Below, piece after piece: positions 1-10,400 of a DNA stretch of 64,000 bases. Numbering within the stretch: the first letter of the stretch is position 1; each line of letters begins with the position of its first letter. The notes below the pieces were generated by a model that was not told where the DNA came from, did no database searches, and was given only the letters and a program-made list of their open reading frames with translations. Made by a program: the position numbers and the translations under genes. The stretch is from Pseudo-nitzschia pungens. Taxonomy: Eukaryota > Bacillariophyta > Bacillariophyceae > Bacillariales > Bacillariaceae. The stretch lies in the NCBI GenBank assembly GCA_037355855.1, contig CM074759.1, positions 6,448,001-6,512,000 of the forward strand. The letters are read 5' to 3'.

Positions 1-349
1 AAGAAGTAACTTATACCGTAGGGATGAATTTTTGATCGCGTTCACCAAGTTCCCGGAAGCTTCGTTGATGACACGCTCGACAACTTTCAAGCTCCATCTC
101 CGGAACGAGAACTCTGCAGATCTGCCAGTCGGGACAAGCCTGCTTCGTTTTTTTTCGTTCTTTCCAAGGATCGAATCGAATCAATTTCAAAATCGATCAA
201 TCGATCTGAAACACTCACATCACCCATATCATTATTATTATTTCTACACGGTACCGTGCGGTGAGTTCTGACATGTATTATAACAATAAGTATTATTATT
301 CTGGAAACGGAAACAACAAACAAAACAAAACAAACAAACAAACAAGAGC
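1..349. other. intergenic leader, no gene seen
   Basis: Low-complexity, AT-rich sequence with CAAA-type runs just before the first coding region. The short open frames here have no recognisable domain. The last 50 bases (A/C-rich) probably form the 5' UTR of the next gene. Confidence 0.5.
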
Positions 350-1081
350 ATGATCATGGCGTCCGTCATCAAGGTCGTTGTCTATTCGGATCTCGCGTGA
401 CCCTGGTGTTACGTCGGCCAGCAGCGATTGCACAAGGCCGTTCGCTCCTTCGGCAAACCCGTCGACGTGGAATGGAGGCCCTTCCAGATCGACCCGCGGA
501 CGGCCCCCCTCGGCGAAACCGTCGACGACTACTGCGAGCGCCGGTGGGGCGGAGCCGGATGGACCCACCGCCTCCGATCCGAGGGACGAAAGGACGGCGC
601 CGGCTTTGGGGACTGGAAGTGGTGGCCCAACACCTCCCGGGCCCACCAGCTGATCCACTACTGCAAATCCAGGGGCATCTCGTCCACCGACCGGGTCAAC
701 GCGCTGCTCTTTCGGGCCGAGTACGAAACCGGCGAGAACATTTCGCTGGTGGACGTCCTGGTGGCCATTGGCAGAGCCGCGAGCGCCGAGGACGAGGACG
801 AGGACGGAGAGCAAGCAAGGGCAGAGGCAAGTGCGTCCGGTTTCGACGAGGACGATCTGCGCCGCTACCTGACCCTCAACGAGGGAAAGGCGGAGGTCGA
901 GGCGGAGATTTCGGCGGGCCGGAAAAAGTACGGGATCTCGGGCGTCCCGTATTTCATCGTGTCGGCCGGGGATCCCAAAAACAACAAGGACCGCCCGTTT
1001 GGATTTTCGGGGGCCCAATCACCGGAAACCTTTCTGGACGTCTTTGAAGAACTCGAGGGAAGGGCGGCGAGCAGCAAGTAA
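350..1081 (+). CDS. FrnE/DsbA-family thiol oxidoreductase, probable selenoprotein (UGA at 398-400)
   Basis: Seen: from ATG 350 (or ATG 356) the frame reads a beta-strand-like VIKVVVYSDLA, then TGA at 398-400, then PWCYVGQQRL, and stays open to TAA at 1079-1081. The family (2-hydroxychromene-2-carboxylate isomerase/FrnE branch of DSBA thioredoxins) has SDxxCPWCYxG here, so the TGA sits exactly at the first Cys of the CxxC active site. The C-terminal part contains GVPYFIV, the cis-Pro loop of the fold, and a final FxGAQSPETF helix, both typical of the family. Full length about 243 residues, normal for the family. Inference: UGA is decoded as selenocysteine, giving a U-P-W-C redox centre. A SECIS-like hairpin lies about 150 nt after the stop. 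An acidic insert (EDEDEDGEQ) interrupts the helical domain. Alternatives: a nonsense mutation (TGC/TGT to TGA), or a shorter protein starting after the motif, which would lack the active site. Confidence 0.75.
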
Positions 1082-1230
1082 TGAAAATCATGATTGCCGC
1101 AATGAATCATGATTGCCGGGCAGTACCAAGCAGATTGGTAGAATTCGAAATGACTGTGACGACGGCGCAATGGCGACGGAAACGAGCGGAACCGAATCCA
1201 ATCCAATCCGATCCGATCTAACACGAACCT

Positions 1231-1293
1231 GCGACGGGTCTCGGAATGACCGTTTCCACAGATCAACAACGGAAACGTGACGCAAAGACACGC
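1231..1293 (+). promoter_or_regulatory. candidate SECIS element in the 3' UTR
   Basis: Seen: ATGA at 1246-1249 is followed by CGTTTCC (1251-1257), which pairs perfectly with GGAAACG (1271-1277), followed directly by TGAC (1278-1281). This gives the opposed ATGA/TGA quartet of a SECIS core. The apical loop (1258-1270) contains AA twice. Below the core, GTCT (1238-1241) pairs with AGAC (1286-1289) and GCG (1231-1233) with CGC (1291-1293), with a small internal loop between. Weak point: the upper helix is only 7 bp and the first AA is 15 nt from the quartet, longer than usual. Confidence 0.45.
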
Positions 1294-1913
1294 GCAAGGG
1301 TCCGAGTATGGGAGGTTTGATTGGAGGTTTCTACCCTATAGTGTACCGTGTTATTGGCTGGACGGTCAGTGCGCGTGCAATGCATAGAATTCTGTTTGTC
1401 GATCGATAGTAATTACGAAGTACTACGTATACCTAGCATCTGGAAACCAAGTAAGGAATGAATCAACGTCTGTTGCACAGCAACAACCACACCCTTTGGA
1501 AACGGTTCGGCAATCCACCATGCCCAGAACAGTTTGTTTCGTTTCGTTTCGTTTCGTTTCGTGGATTCGACGTGCGCTCTCCGGTTGGTTCGGTAAGACG
1601 ACTGTGAGTTCGTCGTACAATCCGGCACGACAGTGTTGATCTGTTTAGTATTTTGGATAAATACGCAGAAAAAATTTGCGCACTATATAATTCATCGAAC
1701 CCAGTGCCGTCAAAAAGTCTCATCCTCGAATGACGTGAGGTATCATGCGTGTATAATTATACGCATGTACTTTGATGCGTCTTGAATCTTGATGCCGCAG
1801 GACGAATTCAACTGTATCGGACGTAATATTGTATTGTATTGTATTGTATTGTATTATCATTGTTATTGTTATTATAGTCTCTGAATGGAACCACTCCAAA
1901 ATCAATGCCCCTT
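1294..1913. other. intergenic, simple repeats only
   Basis: Contains a TTTCG pentamer run near 1537-1560 and an ATTGT pentamer run near 1828-1853. No open frame here shows a domain. The right end holds the 3' UTR of the minus-strand topoisomerase gene. Confidence 0.5.
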
Positions 1914-4201
1914 TTACTTTTCCGCAATGCTCGCCTCGAAGTTCCATTCGGGTTCGACGGCCATGGCCCAGTTGAACTTGTCGCGAAGGGTCTTGGAAAA
2001 GACCTTCTCGATGGGCACCTCGTTTCGCTTGCACCACGCCACGGTGATCCGCGGATCCATGTAGTTGATCTTGGAGGTGCCCAGGGAAACCTCCTTGTTG
2101 TCGTCCTTGTGCTTCAGATCCATTTCCATCTTGGAGATCTTGGCGGTCCAGTTCTGGATCTTCTTGGCCACCTGTTCCTTCGTGGGCACGTTGTTCCACA
2201 GGTGCGCCTGCTTGAATTTGATGGCCGCGACCTCCCGCTTTTTCTCCTTGGCCTTGTCGTCGGCTTCCTTGGCCCTGATCTTTTCCTCGTTGGTCTTGGC
2301 CTTGTCCTTCATCTTCTTGGCCCGTTCCACGCCCTTTGCGGCCTCCTCCGCCAGTTTCTTCTCGTCGATCTTCTTCACGGGGATCTTGTCCGTGTCCCTT
2401 CCCTTGTTCAGGTGGACGAGCATCTTCTTCAGGACGCTCTTTTGTTTCTTGAGCTGGTTGAGCTTGTCCCCGATGTTGGAGAGCTGCGTCTCCTGCGCCT
2501 TGCTCACGGAGCGCTGGTGATTGCACAGAATGGCGACCTCCCGGTTGGCATTGTTGTACTCGACGACCTTCTCGGCCGCGGACAGCCTGCTCCAGCCGGC
2601 ATTGCCTTCCGTCTTGCGGAGTTCCGTTTGCAGCGTCATGGATGCGTTGTAGGTACGAAAGACCTTGGCCGAGAGTCCGTCCATGAATTGCTTCAGGTGG
2701 TTGTTGAGCATGGTGGGGTTGATGCCGTCGAAGACCTCCTCCGTCTGTTTCTTCCGGGAGCAAAAGGACTTGAGATTCGCAAAGACCTTGTCTCCCATCC
2801 CGCCGTTCTCGTTGTACATGGCAGCGCCGAAGTCGATCGTCTGCTTGAACAGCATGGAATCCTTTCCGAGAAACTCGAGTTCGATTTCCTTGTTGTCCCC
2901 GCCCTCCCCGTTGGGGTCGAAGTGGAGGTGCTCGACTCGGAGCGAGCAGCATCCGACCGTGTCGGCCTCCTCGTCGGTGTCCTTTTCCCCACCGACACGG
3001 AGCGCCAACCGGTCTATCACCCACGTCGCGGTGGCCAGCTGCTTGATCTCCTTGTCCTTGGACTTGAGGTCGGTCTTGTAGGACTTGCGAATGTCGGTGA
3101 TCTTGTCGCACAGCTTGGCGGCCTTGTTGTACTTGAATCGGTCCGATTTTCCCTTGAAGGACGATTGCGCCGCCAGCTGCATGTACTTGGACTGGTTGTT
3201 GATGTTTTCTTTCCAGGTGGCCAGCCACTGTCCCCGTGGGTCGTGCCGGATGTCGCCCCAGGCATGCCCGGGAACGTTGCACCGCGGCACGGCGGCGCAC
3301 TCCGACAGGTTGAGCGAGACCTGTTCCGGCGCCACCCGCGACTTGAGCTTTCCCATCTTGGGATGCTCCCCGCGTCCCCGAAAGGCACCGGGGGGTTCCA
3401 TGTTGTAGTTCCCGACCTTTTCTATGTGCCCGTCGACCATGGCGTACCCGAATCGGAACATGGCCTTGTTGCGGTCGTCCTTGTTGGCCTTGCGCTCCTG
3501 GTCCGAGATGGCTTTCTTGATGATCTTTTGTTCCTCCAGGTGCTTTCGGATGGGTCCGAAATCGCATTTCTTAAAGTCCTTGATCACGTGGCCCCTGCCC
3601 AGCGTCTTCTTGAAATCGGCAAAGAAGTTGTTGATGAAAATCTTGGCCGTCTTTGGGTTCCCCAGGTGCATTCCCTCGGGATCCATGGCCGCAAAGAAGG
3701 TGGCACTGTTGTTGTGTGGTGCGATTTTATGCGATGCGATGCGATGAGTTGGAATAGGAGTTGGAATTGGGAGGTCGCAACCGCAAAGTCAATCGGTAGT
3801 CGGGGGAAATGTTGTTTGCGTTCCCAGCAGGAGCGTGAGACACAGCGCAGAAAGGAACCGGAACCAATCGCAACATGATGACAGTCACCTAGCCACTACC
3901 AAACAAACAAACCAACTCGGATACCATACTCTACTATACTTACGCTTCCTCCTGGATCGGGTTCAGATCGACCGGTTTTCCGTTGTATTTCATTCGCACC
4001 CGGTGCGGCATGTAGGGATCGGGAAAGGAGACCCCTGAGTGTTCCATCTTTACCCATTGGCATCCCGCGGGAGGCTCTTTGGCGTTCCACCACAAAAAGG
4101 ATTGCATCGCGTACTGGAGGCGTTCCGCCTTGTCGAGTTGTTTCAATTGCTTCTTGGGAGGCGCGGCCCCCGCCGTCTTTCTGGGCTTTTTCGCCGTCTT
4201 G

Positions 4202-4234
<33 letters not shown>

Positions 4235-4479
4235 ACCGGATCCGGTTTGCTCTCCTCGCGCTTTCGTTTGGCGGCGGTGGAAGTCTTTTTTGTGGTAGAA
4301 GTTTTGGTCTTTTTCGCGGTGGTGGTCTTGGTCTTTTTCGTGGAAGTCTTTTTCGTTGCTGCGCCATCGCCATCGTCGTAGTCCTCGTCACTTTCCTCCA
4401 CGACCTTTTTCTTTTTCGTCCTTCCATTCTTGGTGGCCATGGCCGCCAATGGCATGTCGTCGTCTTCCTCGGAGCTCAT
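1914..4479 (-). CDS. TOP1: DNA topoisomerase IB (eukaryotic type), two exons
   Basis: Relaxes supercoiled nuclear DNA through a 3'-phosphotyrosine intermediate. Exon 1 is 4479-3944 and exon 2 is 3705-1914; the intron 3943-3706 has GTAAGT and CAG ends and splits a codon after two bases. The join gives 775 residues, close to the 765 of human TOP1, and the junction reads [15 protein letters not shown], matching the conserved EEVATFFAKM block. Order: acidic, Lys/Ser-rich nuclear N-terminus with a Ser run; core ([16 protein letters not shown]); catalytic Arg in LALRVGGEK, Lys in FLGKDSM, Arg in [10 protein letters not shown], His in AILCNHQR; a charged coiled linker; and the active Tyr (about residue 727) in [16 protein letters not shown]. 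All catalytic residues are present, so the gene looks intact. ATG 4479 is the first in-frame Met before the acidic domain. Confidence 0.96.
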
Positions 4480-5831
4480 GGTGGATAGAGGCGGTTGCCA
4501 ATTCGTGTGATTGCGTGACTGATTGCAATGTGGTCACCGTCTCGATCCACAAATAATAATATAGTTCTGCTTGTGTTCGATGTAGGTCCTTGCCCTTCGC
4601 GGTATGCGGTGTGGTTGTTTCGAAACTATTGCGAGCGCACGGCGTAAGATCGTGTGGTAAGTTACCGTATGCCGACGAAAGTAAAGTGTCACCGAGATTT
4701 CGAAGTTTTTGGATGGAAAACAAGAAATAAAAATTGCTTGGCACTGAATTGAGGACAGTGTGGAGTATTTTTTTCAGCTTGGGTAAGACTTAGTACGTCT
4801 CAAGTATGGGATGTTAGTTACCGTTAGCTATCTGTTGGTGGTTGTAGCGACTTGCGAAAAAAAAAAAAATTGAAGGTCAACCCAGGGGACATGAGCTACA
4901 TAATTTTCCGTACGGTACTACGTAGTAACTTAACTCATAACGTTACTTGTGAAACAACCGAAAGGATCGTAAGGTTAAGAACCTTACCGCTCTTAGTAAA
5001 GAATAAAGAGAGAAAAACTGCAGTTTGACTCTCGGAATTTTTTATGTGTACGATCAACTACCGGTGACAACCTGCAATATTCGCAGTTACTTCAACCATA
5101 ATTGATAATCATGATATTTTTAAGCCGCTTCGAAGTTCGAACATACCAGTATTTTATTTATTGGCAATCGTATTCGTGCGCTGTGATTGAAGGTGTGGTT
5201 TGCGGTTGTACAGTTCTCTATTACTGTACTTCGTATTCACTATTATGGACTTCTACCGATATTAGCATCATGCGCTTCTAGTTGATACTCAGTAAAAACC
5301 TTACCAGGTTGAAGGCACAGTATGAACTTCCCATGAAAACTGTACCGGTATGAGCTATGGAACAAAATTTAGCGCGTTTAACGCCGTCAATCAACAAAGT
5401 AGTTTCAATCGCACGTTCAAAATTCACGAAGATAGTCATTACATTACCGGTACTGTATTTGATTTGAGAGTATCGGTAAAAATAAGACTTACTCGTAGAT
5501 AACCGACGGTTAAATCCTTACTATGTTCCGACCTTGCCATAAGAATTTGCAACACTAGAACGAAGGAAACTAGTCCGTACAGACGGTTAGACCGAACCAT
5601 CAAAAACATCAACGACACAAAACACTAAACACATTACGAAGTAAGATTAGGGTCTTATTAAAGTATTATTATTTGTTTCGATCGTCCCTTTTTTTTTCTT
5701 CCGACCCTCCTTTCCATACCGGTACTGGAACGAGTCAATCCATCCTGTCGAAAGGGAGCAACGCGTTTGCTTTTTCCTTCGCAACACGACACGACACTCC
5801 ATCAATCGCAATCGCGTATCACGCCATTCCG
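4480..5831. other. intergenic region between divergent genes
   Basis: AT-rich, with many GTACCGTA-like words and a poly-A run near 4857. It lies between the 5' ends of the minus-strand topoisomerase gene and the plus-strand methyltransferase, so it must hold both promoters. No discrete element can be assigned. The frame from 5673 is open into the next gene but probably is 5' UTR. Confidence 0.5.
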
Positions 5832-7722
5832 ATGATCCCGGTTCCGATGGTTCGCTCCCGGGCTGCTTGGCGGCGACTCGTCGTCGTTGCCATTGCGCTG
5901 CTCGCTGCGGAACGCGGCGCGACACCAGCGTCCGCATTCGTTGCGGTGCCCATTCGCAACGATTTCGAAACGAGGAATCGTCCGTGGACCGATGCTTTTG
6001 CGGCTTCTCGGTCCGCGCTGGAGGCATCGCTCGCAGAGGACACCGAAACCGGAACCGCCGGTAACAGCGATAACGACAGCGACAGCGATCCCTCCGCGGT
6101 TCGTCTCCATACGGTGCAGGGGGTGCGGTGCCGTGAAGTAGTCAACGAGCTTCCGGTAGTGGGCAGGGTCGTGGTGCTGGAGGCCACCGCGGATGCCCAG
6201 GAGGAGCTCGTCGACGAATGCCTCGAACTCGAAGACGAAAAGACGGACGACAAGCCCTCGCGGATTGCCGAGGGGGATCCGTACGGGTGCGTAGAAACGC
6301 GATGCACGCATGCATTCATTCATTCATTGATTCTTTCTTTCGTTCATTGATTCATACATACATACCTTTTGTCGATCCAATGCCGCTCGAAACAACGGTT
6401 TCTTTCAGGCACCAAAGCCATATACGGAACTATGATCCTCACGTGTTCCTTCTTACTGTGTTCTATTTTCTGTGGGTGTCATGACGTTTGTGACGTGATG
6501 GGATGTGATGGGATGGGATGTGACGTGATGCGGCACTCTGCATACCTTTGCCATTTGCTTTTCGAATGATTCATTCGATTTCTCGGTTCCGCAAAACACG
6601 CACACACACACACAAACACACAAATAGAGCCGTGCTGTGGCCGGCCGCCTGGGCGGTTTCGAACTACCTCTTGTCGCAACCCGACCTGCGAGACAACCTT
6701 TCGTCGCTGTCGATACTGGAACTCGGCACGGGGACCGGACTCGTATCGATCGCCGCGGCCATGGGCGGTGCCAAGCGCGTCATTGCCACGGACTACGAGC
6801 CACTGGCACTCGACCTGACGCGGTACGCGGCTTCCGAGGCCGTCGGCAACCACCACCACCACAACAACAACGCAATCGCCAACACCATCGAGACGCGGTT
6901 GCTGGACATGTGCGCCCTGGACACGCAGCCGCTGCCGTTATCGAGCAATGGCAATGGCGATGACAATGGTGGTGGTGGTGACGATCGCGTCGACGTCGTA
7001 GTCGCTGCCGACATTATGTACGAACCCAAGACGGGAATTGCCATGGCCCACCGAGCGATCGAAGCCCTGAGACAGAATTGCCGGGTGATCATCGGGGACA
7101 GTCCCGGCCGGGTACGTGTCGAGACGTGATCGCATCGATCGCAAGCGTCGATTGGATCGAATTGAATTGAATTGAATTGAATTGAATTGAATTGAATTGG
7201 ATCGGATCGGATTGGATTTGCCTCCCCCATCGCAGAATGCAGACCCAAAAGACGAACCGCTGTGGACCGATGGAATGGATCGTTCGGATTTGATGGGATG
7301 GGATGGGATGGGATGGGATGGGATCCACCGGAACTGACTTTGCTTTGATCTTCTCGCACCACTCTAACCCCAAACACGCTTTGCATTATTTCTCCGTCGT
7401 GCTGTTGCGTTTGCATCCGCATCGTCTGCATTATTTCTGGTTGCTGCTGCTCTTTCGTCTTCGTCGTCCTCTTGTTCGTCTTTGGCAGCCGGGAAGGCCC
7501 GCCTTTTTGAAAACCCTGCGGGAACTGGGGATAGACGAGGGCGTCGACTTTGTCGAGACCGTCGGCAGGACGTGTTCCGGACCGCGACACGATCTGATTT
7601 GCGGAAAGGGATCGACGTCCGTATCGGAGACCCCGGAGGAGTTGTCCGTCGCCCTGCTGGACCTCAGGCCCGAGATGCTCCGGGACCGACCGGGTCCCCC
7701 CGAAACGCACCGCATGAAATGA
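5832..7722 (+). CDS. plastid-targeted METTL-type (Methyltransf_16) protein methyltransferase, three exons
   Basis: Exons 5832-6286, 6628-7111 and 7489-7722; introns have GTGCGT...TAG and GTACGT...CAG ends, and the joined frame gives 390 residues. The N-terminus has a hydrophobic signal stretch (LVVVAIALLAAERG) followed by PASAFVAVP, the ASA|F motif that in diatoms marks a bipartite signal/transit peptide for the complex plastid. After a linker comes DPYGAVLWPAAWAVSNYL (made by the first splice), the SAM-binding motif I ILELGTGTGLVSIAAAM, the acidic VIATDYEPLALDL, VVVAADIMYEP, and the GDSPGRPGRPAFL loop made by the second splice. These are the hallmarks of the ETFBKMT/METTL21 lysine methyltransferase family. 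A His/Asn run and a Gly/Asp-rich insert sit in surface loops. The substrate is unknown. ATG 5832 and ATG 5847 are both possible starts. Confidence 0.85.
7112..7488 (+). other. intron with pentanucleotide runs
   Basis: Second intron of the methyltransferase gene. It holds an AATTG pentamer run (about 7155-7200) and a GGGAT run (about 7293-7323). The first intron (6287-6627) has ATTC/CATA repeats and a CA run before its TAG acceptor. Confidence 0.75.
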
Positions 7723-8156
7723 AAGGACACGACACGACACGACACGACATGAGATGAGATGCGATACAATGCTGCGCAACGAAATACGACGCAACGCAAC
7801 GCAACGCTGCCCCAATGCCACCGCCGTATGGTGCGAGTTATTTAGTAGGGATTAATGACAGAGGCAAACCAATGCAGTGAATGAATCATTTGATTATAGT
7901 AAGTTGTTGTTACAATGATTAATGTACACCTTGCGTCTCTATGATAGCTTTTGTTCCGCGTCTATGAATTGTGAATGGAAGCGTTTTGGATCACTGTATA
8001 GCAGCCGCTCGAGTTCTGGTAGCTGCGAGTGTGTGTGTGCGCTTGCGTGTGTGTGCTTCCGGGTGTGCGTGCTTCCGGGTGTGTAGCGAGAACGGAACCG
8101 ACCCATTCGGTTCGTGCGCACGAGTATTGCGTCCCGAGACCATGGTTTCCGAGTCA
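7723..8156. other. short intergenic region between convergent genes
   Basis: Starts with ACACG pentamers (about 7727-7750) and CAACG pentamers (about 7780-7806), later a GTGT-rich stretch (8028-8080). Both flanking genes end here, so it contains two 3' UTRs. No gene seen. Confidence 0.5.
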
Positions 8157-10400
8157 TTACCGAGATTCCGTGGCAATGACGGCATTGCGACCCGCCGCGG
8201 GTGAGAGGCTGGCGGACGCTTGTCCTCCGCCATTTTCGATTTCATTGTCATTGCCATTGCCATTGCCGTTGCCATCCCCCCGATCCTCCGCCAGGAGGAG
8301 CCACTCCCGGGCCAGGCTTCCCTCGTTCCACTCGATCCCCAGGGCCTGCTTGGCGACCGCGGCTCCCTGCTTCTCGATCCGGGCCAGGACCTTCCGCGCG
8401 TGCTCCATTTCCCCGTCGACCTGGTTCTTGCCGGCCGTCTTGGCCGCCTTTTGGACCAGCTTGCTTCCGTGGCTCACCAGCGCCAGGTTGGACATGGTCT
8501 GCAGGACATTGTCGTAGGTGTCCGCGGCGTCCTTCGCCACGTCCCCCACCACGCTCCCGTACTTGTGGCCGATCGTGTCCGCCGTCACCCCGACCGTGGT
8601 CTGGCCGACCGACTTGCCGGATGCGGCGACGGCCTCCGCCACCAGCGCCAGGGCCCCGACGCTCGCCATGCCCACCTTTCCGGCGGCCCGGATCCGCTCG
8701 CGGTTCTCCGGGGTGAACCGATCGTGGGAGCTCTCGTCGAGCTTGGTTCCGAGCCGGTAGAGGCTGGAGAGAGCCGTGTCGAGGGTCGATTCCGCGACGC
8801 GCTTGCTGCTCTGCTTGGCGTATTCCGAGGCGCGCTTGGCCGAGCCCGAGAACGCCCGGACCACCACCGCGTCCCGGTCGTTGCGGCGGGCGGCGGCGGC
8901 CGCTCCGGAGGATTCGCTGCTTGGATGATTTCCCTTGTTATCATCATTAGTATTATTATTATTGTTGATGTTGTTGTTGTTGTTGGTATTGGTATTGGTA
9001 TCGGTATTGCCCTCATCGATCCATCCCTTGACGGTTCGCCCCGCGGTGGATATCTTTCCCTCGATGGCGCGATTCGACCGGTGAATGCCCAGTTCCACAA
9101 GCTTGGCCCCCGTCGCGATCCACACCGCGGTCGTGTCTCCCTTGTCGGCCACCGACCGGATCCGCTCCCGCTCCAGGTCGAGATCCCGCAGGCACCTCGC
9201 GCGGAGCTCGCAGACGAGCGCAAAAAAGTACGAATCGTGGATTGACGTGGTTCGTTCTGCGGTTGCTGCGGTTTCGTTGGCGTCGGAGTCGGAGTCAAAG
9301 CCAGCGTCGGATTCGGCGCCTGCTCCTGCGCTTTCGCTAGTTGCATCTGCCTCCAGCAGCTCGGGGTTCCAGTCTCGGTTCCGATTCGTCAAAAACTCCA
9401 GGAGGTCTTCCGCGGTCTGGTTCGACGAGTGCGACGAATGCGACGACGAATGCGACGACGAATGCGACGAGTCACAGTCGGTGTCCGGCAGGCACATCTT
9501 GCAGAGCGCCTCGACCACGGCCAGCTTGAGCGTCCGGGAGTGCCTCCGCGTGGACAGGACGCTCGCCAGTGCCGCCACGTGCTCGTCGTGGAGCGCAAAA
9601 TCGACGGCGCCCCGGGGATCGTGTTCGGCGGGGCTTCCGCTTCCGCCGCTTCCGCTTCGGTTGGCAAGAAGACACCCCATGCTCCGCACCAGCTCGCGGG
9701 ACCGCCGCGGGGTGAGACCCATGTCGGAGGTTCCGCGAAAGTAAAACTCCCGGCAGATTTCGAGCCGGTCCAGGTTCCCGTTCAGGTCGATGTAGAGATC
9801 GTCCTCCGTCTCCTCCCAGATCACCCTGTCCCGATTGCGCGAGAGAATCGCGAGCAGTTCGGACACGCCGTTCGGGCAGCACCGCTGTGGTTGTTGCTGT
9901 TGCTGTTGCTGGATGCTCCGGAAATGGCTCGCAACCGAATCGAGATTGAAATTGGTGGTGGAATTGGCATCCATGGTTCTGCCGGAAGTTCTATTGCTGC
10001 GAACGGGCGTAACACCCGACGCTTCGGGCTCGGGCTCGGCCCTCGGAAACGACAAAGACGCGGGCGGGGCGGGAAAGAAGACACCATCTCCGTCTCCATC
10101 TCCAACCCCCGCACCGGAGGGCACCGAGGAGAACCCAAAAGAGGACAGAGACACCGAGGACGAGGCCAGGGACGAGTTGGATGCGGTTTCGTCCAGGGAG
10201 AGCAACGAGGACGCGGACGCAAAGCCTTTCGACAATTCCTTCGCGGCGGAGCAGCGATCGGCGAGACTCATGCTCGCGAATGATTGTCGCGACGTTTCCT
10301 TCCGCGGCGTCTCGAGCGCTGCCATCGAAAAACAATGAGAAACCAGGGAGGGAGCGGCCCTGGCCTTGGTCTTCCCGAACGCCGTTTCGAAGCGCTCCAT
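8157..10400 (-). CDS. senescence/spartin-domain (ERD7-like) protein
   Basis: Single open frame of 747 residues. The N-terminal third is Ser-rich and low complexity with a Gln run (near residues 165-172), then a block containing DLYIDLNGNLDRLEI, Ser/His and Asn runs, and a C-terminal helical domain (about residues 530-690). The tail contains AKRASEYAKQSSKRVAEST, ALALVAEAVAASGKSVGQTT and ADTIGHKYGSVVGDVAKD. This Ala/Gly-rich pattern with HKYG and a following amphipathic helix resembles the plant senescence/ERD7 and animal spartin C-terminal domain (PF06911), which binds lipids and associates with lipid droplets or endosomes. The middle part is not recognised. The domain call rests on motif resemblance. 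The long homopolymer stretches suggest disordered linkers. ATG 10400 is the most upstream start. Confidence 0.6.
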   Translation of the reverse strand: MERFETAFGKTKARAAPSLVSHCFSMAALETPRKETSRQSFASMSLADRCSAAKELSKGFASASSLLSLDETASNSSLASSSVSLSSFGFSSVPSGAGVGDGDGDGVFFPAPPASLSFPRAEPEPEASGVTPVRSNRTSGRTMDANSTTNFNLDSVASHFRSIQQQQQQQPQRCCPNGVSELLAILSRNRDRVIWEETEDDLYIDLNGNLDRLEICREFYFRGTSDMGLTPRRSRELVRSMGCLLANRSGSGGSGSPAEHDPRGAVDFALHDEHVAALASVLSTRRHSRTLKLAVVEALCKMCLPDTDCDSSHSSSHSSSHSSHSSNQTAEDLLEFLTNRNRDWNPELLEADATSESAGAGAESDAGFDSDSDANETAATAERTTSIHDSYFFALVCELRARCLRDLDLERERIRSVADKGDTTAVWIATGAKLVELGIHRSNRAIEGKISTAGRTVKGWIDEGNTDTNTNTNNNNNINNNNNTNDDNKGNHPSSESSGAAAAARRNDRDAVVVRAFSGSAKRASEYAKQSSKRVAESTLDTALSSLYRLGTKLDESSHDRFTPENRERIRAAGKVGMASVGALALVAEAVAASGKSVGQTTVGVTADTIGHKYGSVVGDVAKDAADTYDNVLQTMSNLALVSHGSKLVQKAAKTAGKNQVDGEMEHARKVLARIEKQGAAVAKQALGIEWNEGSLAREWLLLAEDRGDGNGNGNGNDNEIENGGGQASASLSPAAGRNAVIATESR

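Noticed and set aside
1720..3567. 615-codon minus-strand frame
   Set aside because: Alternative frame of the topoisomerase exon with Gly/Gln/Arg-rich low-complexity translation.
1905..3878. 657-codon plus-strand frame
   Set aside because: Antisense shadow of topoisomerase exon 2, whose motifs are unequivocal on the minus strand.
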